Positions 11,154 to 20,222 of a stretch of 64,000 bases of DNA are shown piece after piece. The number at the start of each line of letters is the position of its first letter. Within the stretch, counting starts at the first letter, position 1. Source of the DNA: Actinomyces timonensis DSM 23838 (lineage in GTDB: Bacteria; Actinomycetota; Actinomycetes; Actinomycetales; Actinomycetaceae). The stretch lies in NCBI RefSeq assembly GCF_000295095.1, contig NZ_JH806633.1:622369-686368 (forward strand), given 5' to 3'. The notes under the pieces are model-generated. The model was not told the origin of the DNA. It saw only the letters and a list, made by a program, of their open reading frames with translations, and did not search any database. The translations under genes were made by a program, and so were the position numbers.

Positions 11154-12782
11154 TCAGCGGTCCCGGCGCAGGAGCGCGCAGAACATGGCGTCGGTGCCGT
11201 CCAGGTGCGGCCAGAGCTGGAGCTGCTCGCGGTCCGCCCCAGCAGGGGGGCGCGGCGCGATGCGGGTGGCGGCGTTGCCGGCGTGGAGCGCCTCGATGCT
11301 CATGCCCTCGCGGGTGGCGCGGCTCAGGGCGTCCTTGACGACGAGGCCGGTCTCCAGGGCGTGGGGCGAGCAGGTCACGTAGGCCACCAGTCCCCCGCGC
11401 CGCACGGCGCTCAGCGCGGACAGCAGCAGCTCGCGCTGGAGGGCCGCGAGCTCGGTAACGTCCTTGGGGTCGCGGCGCCAGCGGGCCTCGGGGCGGCGGC
11501 GCAGGGAGCCGAGCCCCGTGCAGGGGGCGTCGACGAGGACGCGGTCGTATCTCCCGGGCTCGTCGCGCCCGATCTGGCGGCCGTCCCCGCAGCGGATGTC
11601 GACGACGCCGTCGGGGATGGCGCGCAGGGCGGCCTCGACGAGCCGGGCGCGGTGCGGCGCGACCTCGTTGGCGGTCAGGCGCGCGCCCCGCTGCGCGGCC
11701 CGGGCGGCGAGGAGGGCCGCCTTGCCGCCGGGGCCGGCGCACATGTCGAGCCAGCGCTCATCACGGCCGCTGATGGCGGGCTCACTGGCCATGAGGGCGA
11801 CGAGCTGGGAGCCCTCGTCCTCCACGCCCGCGCGGCTGCTCCGCACGGCGGGGATCCGGCCGGGATCGCCCCCGGGCAGGACCACCGCGTAGGGGCTCGT
11901 GTCTCCCAGGCGGGGCTCGTCGCCGACGGCGCGGCGGGCCTCCACGGCCAGGCGCTCGGTCTCGATAAGGCCGGGACGCGCGCAGAGCACCACCTCGGGG
12001 TCGGCGTTGTCCGCGGCGAGGAGGCTCGCGAGCTCACCGGGGTCGCGCCCGTTGACGACGAGTGCCTGGCGCAGCGCCTTGGCGATCCACACGGGGTGGG
12101 ACTCGACGGCGGCCAGGGCGGTCAGGTCGTCCGGGGCGGCCTCGCGCGCCTCGGCCAGCCAGGCGTCGAGGTCCTTGGCGGCGACCTTCCGCAGGACGGC
12201 GTTGACGAAGCTGGAGGCGCCGCGTCCCGCGGCGTGGGCGGCGAGCTCCACCGTCGCCGAGACGGCGGCGTGGGAGGGCACGCGCATGCCGAGGAGCTGG
12301 TGGGCGCCCAGGCGCAGCGCGTCGAGGACGACGCCGTCGACCCGCTCCAGGGGCCGGTCGATGCAGCGGGCGAGGATCGCGTCATAGCGGCCGGACAGGC
12401 GCAGGGCGCCGTAGGCCAGGGCAGTGGCGAAGCCGGCGTCGCGGCGGTCGAGGCGGGCTGCGTCGAGTATCGGCGGGAGCACGAGGTTGGCGTATGCGCC
12501 GTCCTCGCGGACCCTCGTGAGCGCCTCGAGGGCGGCCAGGCGCGCGGCGTCGGGATTCGGGCGCGCGCGGCGGGGGCCGGAGTCGTCGCGCGGGCCGCGC
12601 CCCCGCTGGTCACCGGTGCGCGCCGGGTTGTGGCGGCCGCCCTCGTTGCCGTAACCGCGCTCGCGGCCCTGGCCCCGGCGCTGGGAGGCGGCGTGTCCGC
12701 GCTGCTGACCGCGGTGGTCGCCCCCACGTCGGTTCTGGCCGCTCCCCCGGCGGTCCTGGTGACCGCCCGCGCGCCCGGCCAT
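11154..12782 (-). CDS. rsmB: 16S rRNA (cytosine-967 C5)-methyltransferase RsmB
   Basis: SAM-dependent methyltransferase acting on 16S rRNA during ribosome assembly. It has 542 residues: an Arg/Gly/Gln-rich low-complexity N-terminus (about residues 1-70, unusually long), a NusB-like RNA-binding domain, then the Rossmann methyltransferase fold. The SAM motif MCAGPGGKAALLAA, DAPCTGLGSLRRRP and the catalytic-cysteine motif VTCSPHALE are present. The start ATG shares one base with the TGA of fmt (TGATG), so translation is coupled. The basic tail may add non-specific RNA affinity (inference). Confidence 0.92.
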   Translation of the reverse strand: MAGRAGGHQDRRGSGQNRRGGDHRGQQRGHAASQRRGQGRERGYGNEGGRHNPARTGDQRGRGPRDDSGPRRARPNPDAARLAALEALTRVREDGAYANLVLPPILDAARLDRRDAGFATALAYGALRLSGRYDAILARCIDRPLERVDGVVLDALRLGAHQLLGMRVPSHAAVSATVELAAHAAGRGASSFVNAVLRKVAAKDLDAWLAEAREAAPDDLTALAAVESHPVWIAKALRQALVVNGRDPGELASLLAADNADPEVVLCARPGLIETERLAVEARRAVGDEPRLGDTSPYAVVLPGGDPGRIPAVRSSRAGVEDEGSQLVALMASEPAISGRDERWLDMCAGPGGKAALLAARAAQRGARLTANEVAPHRARLVEAALRAIPDGVVDIRCGDGRQIGRDEPGRYDRVLVDAPCTGLGSLRRRPEARWRRDPKDVTELAALQRELLLSALSAVRRGGLVAYVTCSPHALETGLVVKDALSRATREGMSIEALHAGNAATRIAPRPPAGADREQLQLWPHLDGTDAMFCALLRRDR

Positions 12783-13783
12783 CAGCGCTTCCCACCCGTC
12801 GTCGAGGCGGTCGTCGCGGAGGTGGCAGCGGTCTGCTCACCGAGGCGGGCGCCGGGCTCCGGCCTGGCGCCGCGGGCCCAGGCGGCCGCGTCCATCCAGT
12901 TCTTCCCCGCGGGCGCCACCTGGCCCAGGCGCAGCGCGCCGGAGCCGGTGCCCACGAGGACCTCCCGCTTGGTGGCGCGCAGCTCGCCGGGAGCGAGACT
13001 GCCCGCATCGTCGGCGTCGGCGACCGGTTCGATGGGGGTTGCGGGCCCGAGGCGGAAGCGGGCGCCCCCATAAGTGGTGTGCGCGCCGGGCGCGGGGGTG
13101 ACGCCGCGGATCTGGCGGTCGATGTCGGCCGCGGGTCGGGTCCAGTCGATGCGCCCGTCGTCGGGCATGAGCATGGGAGCCAGGCTCACGCCGTCGCTCG
13201 GCTGGGGTGTGGGGCTGGCGGTTCCGGCGTCCAGGGCGGCCAGGACGTCCAGGACGAGGGGCGCTCCGGCGTCGGCGAGGCGTGCCAGGAGGTCCCCGGC
13301 GGTGTCGGTGGGGCCGATGGGCTCGGTGAGGCGCGCGTGGATGGGGCCGGTGTCCAGGCCCTCCTCGAGGCGGAAGACGCAGGCGCCGGTGACGTCGTCG
13401 CCCGCCATGAGGGCGTGCTGGACGGGGGCGGCGCCGCGCCAGGCGGGCAGGAGGGAGAAATGGAGGTTGAGCCATCCGTGCGCGGGGACGTCGAGGAGGG
13501 CCGGGGGGACGATCCTCCCGTAGGCGACGACGACGGCCGCGTCGGCTCCCAGGGCGCGCACCCAGTCCTGGGTCCCGGGGTCCTTGAGGGTGGCTGGGGT
13601 GCGCGTGTCGATGCCTGCCTCGCGGGCGAGCGCTGCCACGGGCGAGGGGCGCAGGGCGCGGCCGCGGCCGGAGCGGGCGTCGGCGCGGGTGAGGACTCCG
13701 ACGATCTCGTGCTCGGGTGAGTCCATGAGTGCCCGCAGCACGGGGAGCGCCGGCTCCGGGGTCCCGGCGAAGAGGATGCGCAT
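12782..13783 (-). CDS. fmt: Methionyl-tRNA formyltransferase
   Basis: Formylates initiator Met-tRNA using 10-formyl-tetrahydrofolate. The 333 residues match the family length. The N-terminus reads MRILFAGTPEPALPVL. The catalytic region NLHFSLLPAWRGAAPVQ contains the asparagine and the SLLP motif, followed by GLDTGPI. No Shine-Dalgarno sequence precedes the ATG; instead TAGACT lies 7 bases upstream, suggesting a leaderless transcript. It forms an overlapping pair with rsmB. Confidence 0.95.
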   Translation of the reverse strand: MRILFAGTPEPALPVLRALMDSPEHEIVGVLTRADARSGRGRALRPSPVAALAREAGIDTRTPATLKDPGTQDWVRALGADAAVVVAYGRIVPPALLDVPAHGWLNLHFSLLPAWRGAAPVQHALMAGDDVTGACVFRLEEGLDTGPIHARLTEPIGPTDTAGDLLARLADAGAPLVLDVLAALDAGTASPTPQPSDGVSLAPMLMPDDGRIDWTRPAADIDRQIRGVTPAPGAHTTYGGARFRLGPATPIEPVADADDAGSLAPGELRATKREVLVGTGSGALRLGQVAPAGKNWMDAAAWARGARPEPGARLGEQTAATSATTASTTGGKR

Positions 13784-13790
13784 GGGCGCC

Positions 13791-13796
13791 AGTCTA
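13791..13796 (-). promoter_or_regulatory. Candidate -10 (TAGACT) for leaderless fmt mRNA
   Basis: TAGACT ends 7 bases before the fmt ATG, placing the expected transcription start at the A of the start codon. No purine-rich ribosome binding site and no clear -35 is seen. Confidence 0.4.
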
Positions 13797-14519
13797 GGAG
13801 CGGGCCGCTCGGGCTGGGAGGATGCCGCGCTCGATGAGCTCGGCGCGCAGGGCCCCCGCGCCGGTGAAGGTGTGGGTGAGGATGCCGAGGCCCGCGGCGC
13901 TGGCGGTGTTGGCCGGGGAGTCGTCGATGAAGAGGGTGCGGGCGGGATCGAGGCCGAAGCGCTCGAGGGTGACGCGGTAGATCGTGGGGTCGGGCTTGAT
14001 GAGGTGCTCCTTGCCGGAGACGACGATCCCGGCGAAGCGGTCGAGCTGCGGGATGAGGTCGCGGGTGTCGTCGAAGGTGGGGCCGTCGTAGTTGGTCAGG
14101 CAGTAGAGCGGGATGCCGGTGGCGAGGAGCTCGTCGACGAGGTCCCTCATGCCGGGCACCGGCCCGGTGAGGGCATCGCGGAAGCAGGCGCGGTAGGTGC
14201 GCAGGATCTCCACCCAGTCGGGCCGCTCGGGGTGGGCTGTGGCGAGGCTGGCGACGACGGACTCGAAGTCCTCGCCGAGGTCGGAGCGGCGGTTGAGGGC
14301 GGCGAAGTCGGCGCCCTCGCAGAACTCCTGCCAGGCGGGGAGGCTCACGCGCCCGGCGACGGCGGCGATGGCCTCCCAGACGTAGAGCACATTGCCCAGG
14401 TCGAGGATGATCGTGTCGATTGGCGCCCCGGCGTCGATGCTGCTGGGACGGGCCTGGCCCGGGGACGGCTGGGTGGCTTGGGGCCGCGAGGAAGAGGGAC
14501 CTGTGCTCGTCGTGCTCAT
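13794..14519 (-). CDS. HAD-family hydrolase (YihX-like phosphatase)
   Basis: Predicted phosphatase of HAD subfamily IA. With the ATG at 14519 it has 241 residues. Motif I is ILDLGNVLYVW (the DLGNV form common in YihX-type sugar phosphatases), motif II is around LTNYDGPTF, motif III is the lysine in SGKEHLIKPDP, and motif IV is LFIDDSPANT. Substrate is unknown; alpha-glucose-1-phosphate and related sugar phosphates are known for the family. The frame is open to 14591, but the upstream codons give an Arg/Gly-rich tail, and TACAGT sits exactly 6 bases before the 14519 ATG, so I prefer the shorter form. Confidence 0.8.
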   Translation of the reverse strand: MSTTSTGPSSSRPQATQPSPGQARPSSIDAGAPIDTIILDLGNVLYVWEAIAAVAGRVSLPAWQEFCEGADFAALNRRSDLGEDFESVVASLATAHPERPDWVEILRTYRACFRDALTGPVPGMRDLVDELLATGIPLYCLTNYDGPTFDDTRDLIPQLDRFAGIVVSGKEHLIKPDPTIYRVTLERFGLDPARTLFIDDSPANTASAAGLGILTHTFTGAGALRAELIERGILPARAARS

Positions 14520-14525
14520 CGTCCG

Positions 14526-14531
14526 ACTGTA
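14526..14531 (-). promoter_or_regulatory. Candidate -10 (TACAGT) for leaderless HAD-hydrolase mRNA
   Basis: TACAGT is followed by 6 bases and then the ATG at 14519. There is no Shine-Dalgarno sequence in between, so the transcript would start at or next to the start codon. Confidence 0.4.
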
Positions 14532-14555
14532 GCGCCAGTCACGCCTCCCGTTCCG

Positions 14556-14693
14556 CGCTCCCGCGCCCTCAGCCCGCCTTTGCGACCTCACCCCGGTCCC
14601 GCGCCCTCGGCCCGCTTTCGCGCCCTCAAACTGCGAGGATGAGAGGGCGAGAGCGGGATGAGACGGTTTCTGCGGGCTGAGGGCGCGGGAGCG
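14556..14693. repeat. 22-base perfect inverted repeat with nested partial repeats
   Basis: The 22 bases at 14556-14577 (starting CGCTCCCGCGCC) are the exact reverse complement of 14672-14693. Between them are further diverged copies: GCGCCCTC near 14620-14629, GAGGGCGAGAGCGGG near 14643-14657 and GAGCGGGATGAGAC repeated after the right arm. The block lies between the 3' end of the excalibur lipoprotein gene and the HAD gene. It could fold into a long hairpin acting as a terminator or transcript-stabilising element, or be a dispersed REP-like element. Confidence 0.6.
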
Positions 14694-14738
14694 GGATGAG
14701 ACGGCGGGAGCGGGTCGAAGGCACGAGGATCTCGCTCG

Positions 14739-15299
14739 TCACCTCTCGCAGGCGATGCCGTCCCGATCCCAATCAAGACCTCGCCTATATCCGGGCTCGC
14801 CCCGGTAGAGCGGCGCAGCGCCAGCCGCCTTGGCCTCCTTGCAACTCGAGTAGTAGACGGACCCGCCCTGGTTGGAGGATGAGGAGCCGCCGCCACCCGC
14901 GAACGGGGCGATCTGCTGGTAGTCCTGGCTGGAGGAAGTGTCCTGCTCCGCCTGCTGAGCGGCCTCCGCCTGGCGGGAGGCCTCAGCCTCAGCCTCGGCC
15001 GCCACGCGGTCGGCCTCCTCCTTGGCCGCGCGACTCGCCTCGGCAGCGGCCGCCTGGCTCGCCTCGGCCTCCGCCTTCTTAGTCGCGGCAGCTTCCTGGG
15101 ACGCCTTCACCTCAGCCTGCTTGGTCGCCTCCGCCTGGCGGGAGGCCTCAGCCTCCGCGGCGCTGGCGTCGGTCGTCACAACGGCCTTCGGAGTCGGCTT
15201 CGTCGAGGAGGCAGCGGCATCGGTGTCGCAGCCGGCGAGCAGGGGAAGGGCGAGCGCTGCGCAGGCAGCACAAGCGAGGGAACGGCGCAGGGGTAGCAC
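14739..15299 (-). CDS. Lipoprotein with coiled-coil stalk and C-terminal excalibur domain
   Basis: 186 residues. The N-terminus is a lipoprotein signal: LPLRRS, a hydrophobic stretch, then the lipobox LLAGC (cysteine near residue 24), so the protein should be anchored to the outer face of the membrane. Residues about 45-125 are an Ala/Glu/Lys/Gln-rich, strongly helical stalk with repeated ASRQAEA-type units. The last ~38 residues form an excalibur domain: YYSSCKEAKAAGAAPLYRG, then the calcium-loop-like DWDRDGIACER with the paired cysteine. The GTG start has AGGAG 6 bases upstream. Excalibur domains are found on surface nucleases and other cell-surface proteins; the role here is unknown. Confidence 0.85.
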   Translation of the reverse strand: MLPLRRSLACAACAALALPLLAGCDTDAAASSTKPTPKAVVTTDASAAEAEASRQAEATKQAEVKASQEAAATKKAEAEASQAAAAEASRAAKEEADRVAAEAEAEASRQAEAAQQAEQDTSSSQDYQQIAPFAGGGGSSSSNQGGSVYYSSCKEAKAAGAAPLYRGEPGYRRGLDWDRDGIACER

Positions 15300-15399
15300 G
15301 GTTGGCTCCTAGGGAGAGGGACGGGAGGGGCTCGCGCGGTGACGTCGCCAGCGAGCCTCAGGAGACCGTCGTGGGGATCGACGAGGACCTGATATCGGC

Positions 15400-15405
15400 A
15401 TCGTA
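15400..15405 (-). promoter_or_regulatory. Extended -10 promoter upstream of the excalibur lipoprotein gene
   Basis: On the minus strand the sequence reads TGCTACGAT: a TGN extension directly before TACGAT. It lies about 100 bases upstream of the GTG start at 15299, downstream of the priA stop. No good -35 is visible, which is tolerated for extended -10 promoters. Confidence 0.4.
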
Positions 15406-15444
15406 GCACCAGAATCCGGCCGATCCGCCGGTGTCACCGAATCG

Positions 15445-17514
15445 TCACCACAGGTGCGTGGGATCGAGCTCGACCCGGACGGGGTCCTCCCGGTGGGCGG
15501 AGCGGTCCCGCAGGCGGTGGCGCAGCCAGAGCGCGAGCTCGCGGCCCCGGGACACCGGCGCGCGCAGCACCCCGCGGTGGGCGCCCTGGACGGCCTCCTG
15601 GGAGGCCTTGACCCGCCCGGCACCCACGCGCGGCGCCTCAACGGGCCCCAGCGCCTCATAGCCCTCGGCCTGGCCGGCCATGAGCAGGTCCTCGATGGCC
15701 CGGCGAGGGCCATCCAGGCGGGCGGTCCTCCAGGCCGGCGGCAGGTGCAGCTCCTCGCGCTCGGCCAGCTCGCGCCGGGCGAAGCCCTCGTGGTCCCAGC
15801 GCAGGAAGTGCTGGGCGGCCACGGGCTCCGGGCCCCCGAGCACGATGATCCGCGCCCCCGGGCCCGCCAGGACGGCCGCGTTCGTCCAGCGGCGCGCCGC
15901 CTCCACGGTCGCGCCCATATCCACCCGGGAGGACAGCGCGCCAGCGTCCATGAGGATGACCGCCCGGTAGCCGCCCTGGGCGACGGGCTCGGCCCCGGGC
16001 GTGGCGACGACGAGCCTCGGCGAGTCGTCCACCTCGGCGATGACGCCGTGGTCCTCCCTGGCCCCCGAGACGACGACGCCGACGCCGGGAAAGGCCCGCC
16101 CCAGCTCCTCCCCCGTGCGGGCCGAGCCGACACTGCGCATCCGCAGGCGGTCGGACCCGCAGCTGGCGCAGTGCCAGCCGTGCGGCGCCCGGCCGCACCA
16201 TCGGCAGGCCACCGCTCCCCCGCGCTCCATGGTCATCGGCCCGCCGCAGGTGGCGCAGGCCGCGGGCGCCCGGCAGGTGGCGCAGGCCACGAGCGGCGCG
16301 TAGCCCCCGCGCGGCACCTGGATGAGGACGGGCCCGTCGTCGACGGCGGCCCGCACCGCCCTGTGGGCGAAGGACGGGAAGCGCGCGGCGCCCGAGGCCC
16401 CCTCCGCCTCCAGCTCGACGCCCGGGACCTCCACGCGCGGGGCGGCCGCGCGCACGACGCTCCTGGGCGCGACCAGGCTCCTCGCCCATCCGCGCTCCAC
16501 ATAGGCCTGGGCCTCGACGCTGCGCGCATGGGAGGCGATGAGCAGGCCGCAGTGCTCCAGGCTCGAGCGCAGGGCAAGCACGGTGCGGGCGTGCGTGTAG
16601 GGGGCGTGACGCTCGTCGAGGCGGTCGTCGCCGTCGTCCCAGATGACGGCCAGGCCGAGGTCCGGCACCGGCGCGAAGGCGGCGCCGCGTGTGCCCACGA
16701 CGACGCGGGCTTGCCCGAGCAGCAGCCGGGTGAAGGCCCGGTAGCGCCGCGCGGGCCCGTGATCCGCGGCGAGTGCCACCACGGGCTCGTCCGGCAGGAG
16801 CTCCGTGAGGGCGCTCGCGAGGTCCTCGGCCATCTCGGCGGTGGCGACGAGCACGAGCACGCCCCGCCCGGCGCTCAGCGCCGCTCGGGCGGCGTCGGCC
16901 AGCAGCTCGGGCCACGGCCGGGTGAAACCCGCCCTCCCGGGGAGGACGGTGACCACGCTGCGGGGGGCGCCGCCGTCGGCGAGGGCGCGCAGCATCTCCT
17001 CGCCGCCCTCGTAGGCCCCCCACCCGATCGCCTCGGGGAATCGCCACTGCGGCAGTACCGGCGCGGGGCTCTCCCGAACGGAGGCCGCGGCCCGGGCGTG
17101 GCGCGGTGGGATGGCCACGCGCAGGACGTCGGGGCGAGACCCCGCGCTCCGCTCGGCCACGGCCTCGGCCAGGCGCATCGTGGCGGGAGTGACGACGGGA
17201 AGGTCGGAGACGACCCTTCGCACCGGTGTGAGCGTGCCCGGGTGGGTGGTGGTCGAGCCGCGCTCCCAGATCCAGCCGCGCGTCTCCTGGCCGCCGAAGC
17301 GCACGGCCACGCGCGTGCCCACCTGGGCGCTGGCGTCGAGCGCGGCGGGGACGAGGTAGTCGAAGAGCCGGTCGAGGTGCGCGACGGGCGTGTCGAGGAG
17401 CACGCGGGCAACGGGGTCGACGACGCCGTCGGGCGAGGTGACGCGGCGCTCGGGGCGCGCGGGCGCGGCGATGAGCTCGCCCTGCTGGGCCGCGCCCGTC
17501 ATCGGCTCGCCCAT
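15445..17514 (-). CDS. priA: Primosomal protein N' (PriA), actinobacterial form lacking a P-loop
   Basis: Replication-restart protein; 689 residues. The N-terminal DNA-binding part begins VARVLLDTPVAHLDRLFDYL. The zinc-binding region near the C-terminus has four CxxC pairs (CATCRAPAACATC, CRWC, CASC). Where helicase PriA carries a Walker A motif this protein has VVTVLPGRAGFTRPW with no GKT/S, and the Walker B position reads WDDGDD instead of DEEH. It is therefore probably ATPase-inactive, as is common in Actinobacteria, and may serve as a DNA-binding scaffold. It starts 18 bases after the metK stop without a clear ribosome binding site. An alternative ATG lies at 17502. Confidence 0.88.
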   Translation of the reverse strand: MGEPMTGAAQQGELIAAPARPERRVTSPDGVVDPVARVLLDTPVAHLDRLFDYLVPAALDASAQVGTRVAVRFGGQETRGWIWERGSTTTHPGTLTPVRRVVSDLPVVTPATMRLAEAVAERSAGSRPDVLRVAIPPRHARAAASVRESPAPVLPQWRFPEAIGWGAYEGGEEMLRALADGGAPRSVVTVLPGRAGFTRPWPELLADAARAALSAGRGVLVLVATAEMAEDLASALTELLPDEPVVALAADHGPARRYRAFTRLLLGQARVVVGTRGAAFAPVPDLGLAVIWDDGDDRLDERHAPYTHARTVLALRSSLEHCGLLIASHARSVEAQAYVERGWARSLVAPRSVVRAAAPRVEVPGVELEAEGASGAARFPSFAHRAVRAAVDDGPVLIQVPRGGYAPLVACATCRAPAACATCGGPMTMERGGAVACRWCGRAPHGWHCASCGSDRLRMRSVGSARTGEELGRAFPGVGVVVSGAREDHGVIAEVDDSPRLVVATPGAEPVAQGGYRAVILMDAGALSSRVDMGATVEAARRWTNAAVLAGPGARIIVLGGPEPVAAQHFLRWDHEGFARRELAEREELHLPPAWRTARLDGPRRAIEDLLMAGQAEGYEALGPVEAPRVGAGRVKASQEAVQGAHRGVLRAPVSRGRELALWLRHRLRDRSAHREDPVRVELDPTHLW

Positions 17515-17532
17515 CGCGTCGCGCCCGCCGTC

Positions 17533-18735
17533 TCAGACCGCTGCGCGCAGCGCCTCAGCGCGATCGGTCCCCTCCCAGCTGAAGCCCGGGCGGCCGAAGT
17601 GGCCGTAGGCGCTCGTGGCCGCGTAGATGGGGCGCAGGAGGTCGAGGTCGCGGATGATGGCGGCGGGGCGCAGGTCGAAGACCTCGTCGATGGCGGCCTG
17701 GATGCGCTCGACGGGGACGGTGTGGGTGCCGAAGGTCTCCACGTAGAGACCCACGGAATGGGCGGCGCCGATGGCGTAGGCCACCTGGATCTCGCAGCGG
17801 GTGGCGAGCCCCGCGGCGACGACGTTCTTAGCGACCCAGCGCATGGCGTAGGCGGCGGAGCGGTCCACCTTGGACGGATCCTTGCCGGAGAAGGCGCCAC
17901 CGCCGTGACGGGCCATGCCGCCGTAGGTGTCGACGATGATCTTGCGGCCGGTCAGGCCCGCGTCCCCGGTGGGCCCGCCGATGACGAACTGGCCGGAGGG
18001 GTTGATGAGGAGCTCGATGCCGTCGACCGCGATGTCCATCCCGGCGGCCTGCTCGGCGGCGATGACGGGGTCGATGACCTCGGCGGCCAGGGCGTCTGTG
18101 AGCCAGGCGCGGCTGCGGTCCTCATCGTGCTGGCTGGAGATGACGATGCTCTCGATGCTCACGGCGCGATCGCCGTCGTAGCCGATGGTCACCTGCGTCT
18201 TGCCGTCGGGGCGCAGGCCGGGGAGGATCCCCTGCTTGCGCACGGCGGCCAGGCGCTCGGCGAGGCGGTGCGCGAGGTGGATGGGCAGGGGCATGAGGGC
18301 GGCGGTGTCGGTGCAGGCGTAGCCGAACATGAGGCCCTGGTCCCCCGCGCCCTGGAAGTCGAGGGGGTCGAGGCCCGAGGAGTCGTCCCGCGCCTCGAGG
18401 GCCTTGGTGACGCCGGCGTTGATATCCGGCGACTGCTGGCCGATGGAGATGGACACGCCGCAGGAGCGGCCGTCGAAGCAGACGTCGGAGGAGTCGTAGC
18501 CGATGCGCACGATCTCGTCGCGCACGATCTGGGGAATCTCGACGTAGGCCGAGGTGGTGACCTCCCCCGCGACATGCACCAGTCCCGTGGTCACCATGGT
18601 CTCGACGGCCACATGCGCATCGGGGTCCTGGGCGAGGATGGCGTCGAGGATGGAGTCCGAGATGCGGTCGCAGACCTTGTCCGGGTGGCCCTCGGTGACG
18701 GACTCGGAGGTGAAGAGGCGCAGTTGGGATGTCAC
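17533..18735 (-). CDS. metK: S-adenosylmethionine synthetase
   Basis: Makes SAM from methionine and ATP. The 400 residues match the family. Motifs: [20 protein letters not shown] at the N-terminus, the [15 protein letters not shown]-binding hexapeptide region, and [19 protein letters not shown] near the active site. The start is GTG; no Shine-Dalgarno sequence is present and TAAGAT lies 6 bases upstream. It sits between coaBC and priA, both on the same strand, the conserved actinobacterial order. Confidence 0.96.
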   Translation of the reverse strand: MTSQLRLFTSESVTEGHPDKVCDRISDSILDAILAQDPDAHVAVETMVTTGLVHVAGEVTTSAYVEIPQIVRDEIVRIGYDSSDVCFDGRSCGVSISIGQQSPDINAGVTKALEARDDSSGLDPLDFQGAGDQGLMFGYACTDTAALMPLPIHLAHRLAERLAAVRKQGILPGLRPDGKTQVTIGYDGDRAVSIESIVISSQHDEDRSRAWLTDALAAEVIDPVIAAEQAAGMDIAVDGIELLINPSGQFVIGGPTGDAGLTGRKIIVDTYGGMARHGGGAFSGKDPSKVDRSAAYAMRWVAKNVVAAGLATRCEIQVAYAIGAAHSVGLYVETFGTHTVPVERIQAAIDEVFDLRPAAIIRDLDLLRPIYAATSAYGHFGRPGFSWEGTDRAEALRAAV

Positions 18736-18741
18736 GGCCGC

Positions 18742-18747
18742 ATCTTA
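18742..18747 (-). promoter_or_regulatory. Candidate -10 (TAAGAT) for leaderless metK mRNA
   Basis: TAAGAT is followed by GCGGCC and then the GTG start codon at 18735. The gap fits transcription starting at the start codon itself. No SAM riboswitch fits in the roughly 90-base gap to coaBC. Confidence 0.4.
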
Positions 18748-18826
18748 ACCACGGCCACCGACATGTTTGACCGCTGGCTCACCGCCCCGCCGCGTGGCGA
18801 TCAGCGCGTCGCGCGCCGGGCAGGGC

Positions 18827-20209
18827 TCAGCGGGGCAGGCGCTCGGCGATGAGATCGAGGAGCAGCTCGGCGACCTCCGCCTTCGTCCCCTCGCCCCGGG
18901 CCACCTCCGCGCCCTGGGCGTCCAGGACGACGACGGCGTTGGGCACGTCCCCGAATCCCTTGCCATCGCCGACGGCGTTGACGGCGAGCAGGTGCGCGCC
19001 CTTGCGGCGGGCCTTGGCCGCGCCGTGCGCGAGGGCGTCGCCCTCCTCGTCCCCGGTCTCCGCGGCGAAGCCGACGATGAGCTGGCCGGGCTGGGGAGGC
19101 TCGGCGACGAGCCCGGCGAGGATGTCGGGGTTGGTCACGAGCTCGATGGGCGCCGGGCTCTCCCCGCCCGCGCCCCCGGGCTCCCCCGCCCCGGTCTCCC
19201 CCAAGGGCTCGGCCAGGCGGTGCTTCTTGATCTTGGCGCTCCCGGGGCGGGCGGGCCGGAAGTCGGCGACGGCGGCCGCCATGACGACGGCGTCGGCGGT
19301 CGATGCCTCGGAGCGGACGGCGGTCTCCATGTCGAGGGCGGTGGGCGCCTCGACGATCCGCACGGTCCCAGCGCCCGGTGCCGCCGTCGACTCGCCGAGC
19401 GGGGCGAGGACCTCGGGCGAGATATTGGCGGCGATGAGGGCGACATCGGCTCCCCGCGCGGCGGCGGCGCTCGCGATGGCCACCCCCTGGCGGCCCGAGG
19501 AGCGGTTGCCGATGAAGCGGACGGGGTCGATGGGCTCGTGGGTGCCGCCCGCGGAGACGACGAGGCGCCTGCCGGCCAGCGGCCCCGGCGAGGCCTGCGC
19601 CGCGGGGCGCGGTGCGCCGGCAGTCCCGGCAGGGCCCTCCAGCGCCGCGAGGGCCTCGGCGACGATCCGCTCGGGGGCGGGCAGGCGGCCCGCGCCGGAG
19701 TCCCCGCTCGTGAGGGAGCCGACGTCGGGCTCGATGATGGTCAGCCCGCGGCGCCGCAGGGTGGCGACGTTCTCGACCGTCGCGGGGTTGGCCCACATCT
19801 GCGTGTGCATGGCGGGGGCGAGGACGACGGGCGCCGTGGTGGTCAGGATCGTCGCGGTGAGCATGTCGTCCGCGCGGCCGGCGGCGATGCGGGCGAGCAG
19901 GTCGGCCGAGGCGGGGGCGACGAGGACGAGCTCGGCCCACTCCCCCGTGCCGACGTGCTCGACGGCGGCCGGGTCATCGAAGACACCGGTGCGCACGGGC
20001 CCGCCGCTGACGGCGGCCAGGGCGGGGGCGCCGATGAAGCGCAGGGCGGCCTCGGTCGCCACGGCGCGCACCTCGTGGCCCCGCGCGCGCAGGAGCCGGA
20101 TGACGGTGGGCGCCTTGTAGGCGGCGATGGAGCCGGCGACGCCGACGACGACGCGCCGCGGCCCCGTGGGGGTCGCGGCGCGGTGGGCGCCCTCGTTGCG
20201 CGGTGGCAC
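18827..20209 (-). CDS. coaBC: Phosphopantothenoylcysteine decarboxylase/synthetase
   Basis: Bifunctional coenzyme A biosynthesis enzyme, 460 residues. The N-terminal CoaC flavoprotein decarboxylase half has VVVGVAGSIAAYKAP, the histidine region VEHVGTGEWAELVLVAPASA and PAMHTQMW. The C-terminal CoaB synthetase half begins near RLVVSAGGTHEPIDPVRF with NRSSGRQG, and later TKAEVAELLLDLI. The start is GTG, 13 bases after the rpoZ stop. Its product ultimately supplies the CoA used by the fatty acid and polyketide machinery elsewhere in the window and the phosphopantetheine arm installed by the PPTase. Confidence 0.94.
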   Translation of the reverse strand: MPPRNEGAHRAATPTGPRRVVVGVAGSIAAYKAPTVIRLLRARGHEVRAVATEAALRFIGAPALAAVSGGPVRTGVFDDPAAVEHVGTGEWAELVLVAPASADLLARIAAGRADDMLTATILTTTAPVVLAPAMHTQMWANPATVENVATLRRRGLTIIEPDVGSLTSGDSGAGRLPAPERIVAEALAALEGPAGTAGAPRPAAQASPGPLAGRRLVVSAGGTHEPIDPVRFIGNRSSGRQGVAIASAAAARGADVALIAANISPEVLAPLGESTAAPGAGTVRIVEAPTALDMETAVRSEASTADAVVMAAAVADFRPARPGSAKIKKHRLAEPLGETGAGEPGGAGGESPAPIELVTNPDILAGLVAEPPQPGQLIVGFAAETGDEEGDALAHGAAKARRKGAHLLAVNAVGDGKGFGDVPNAVVVLDAQGAEVARGEGTKAEVAELLLDLIAERLPR

Positions 20210-20222
20210 GAGCGGGCTCGCG

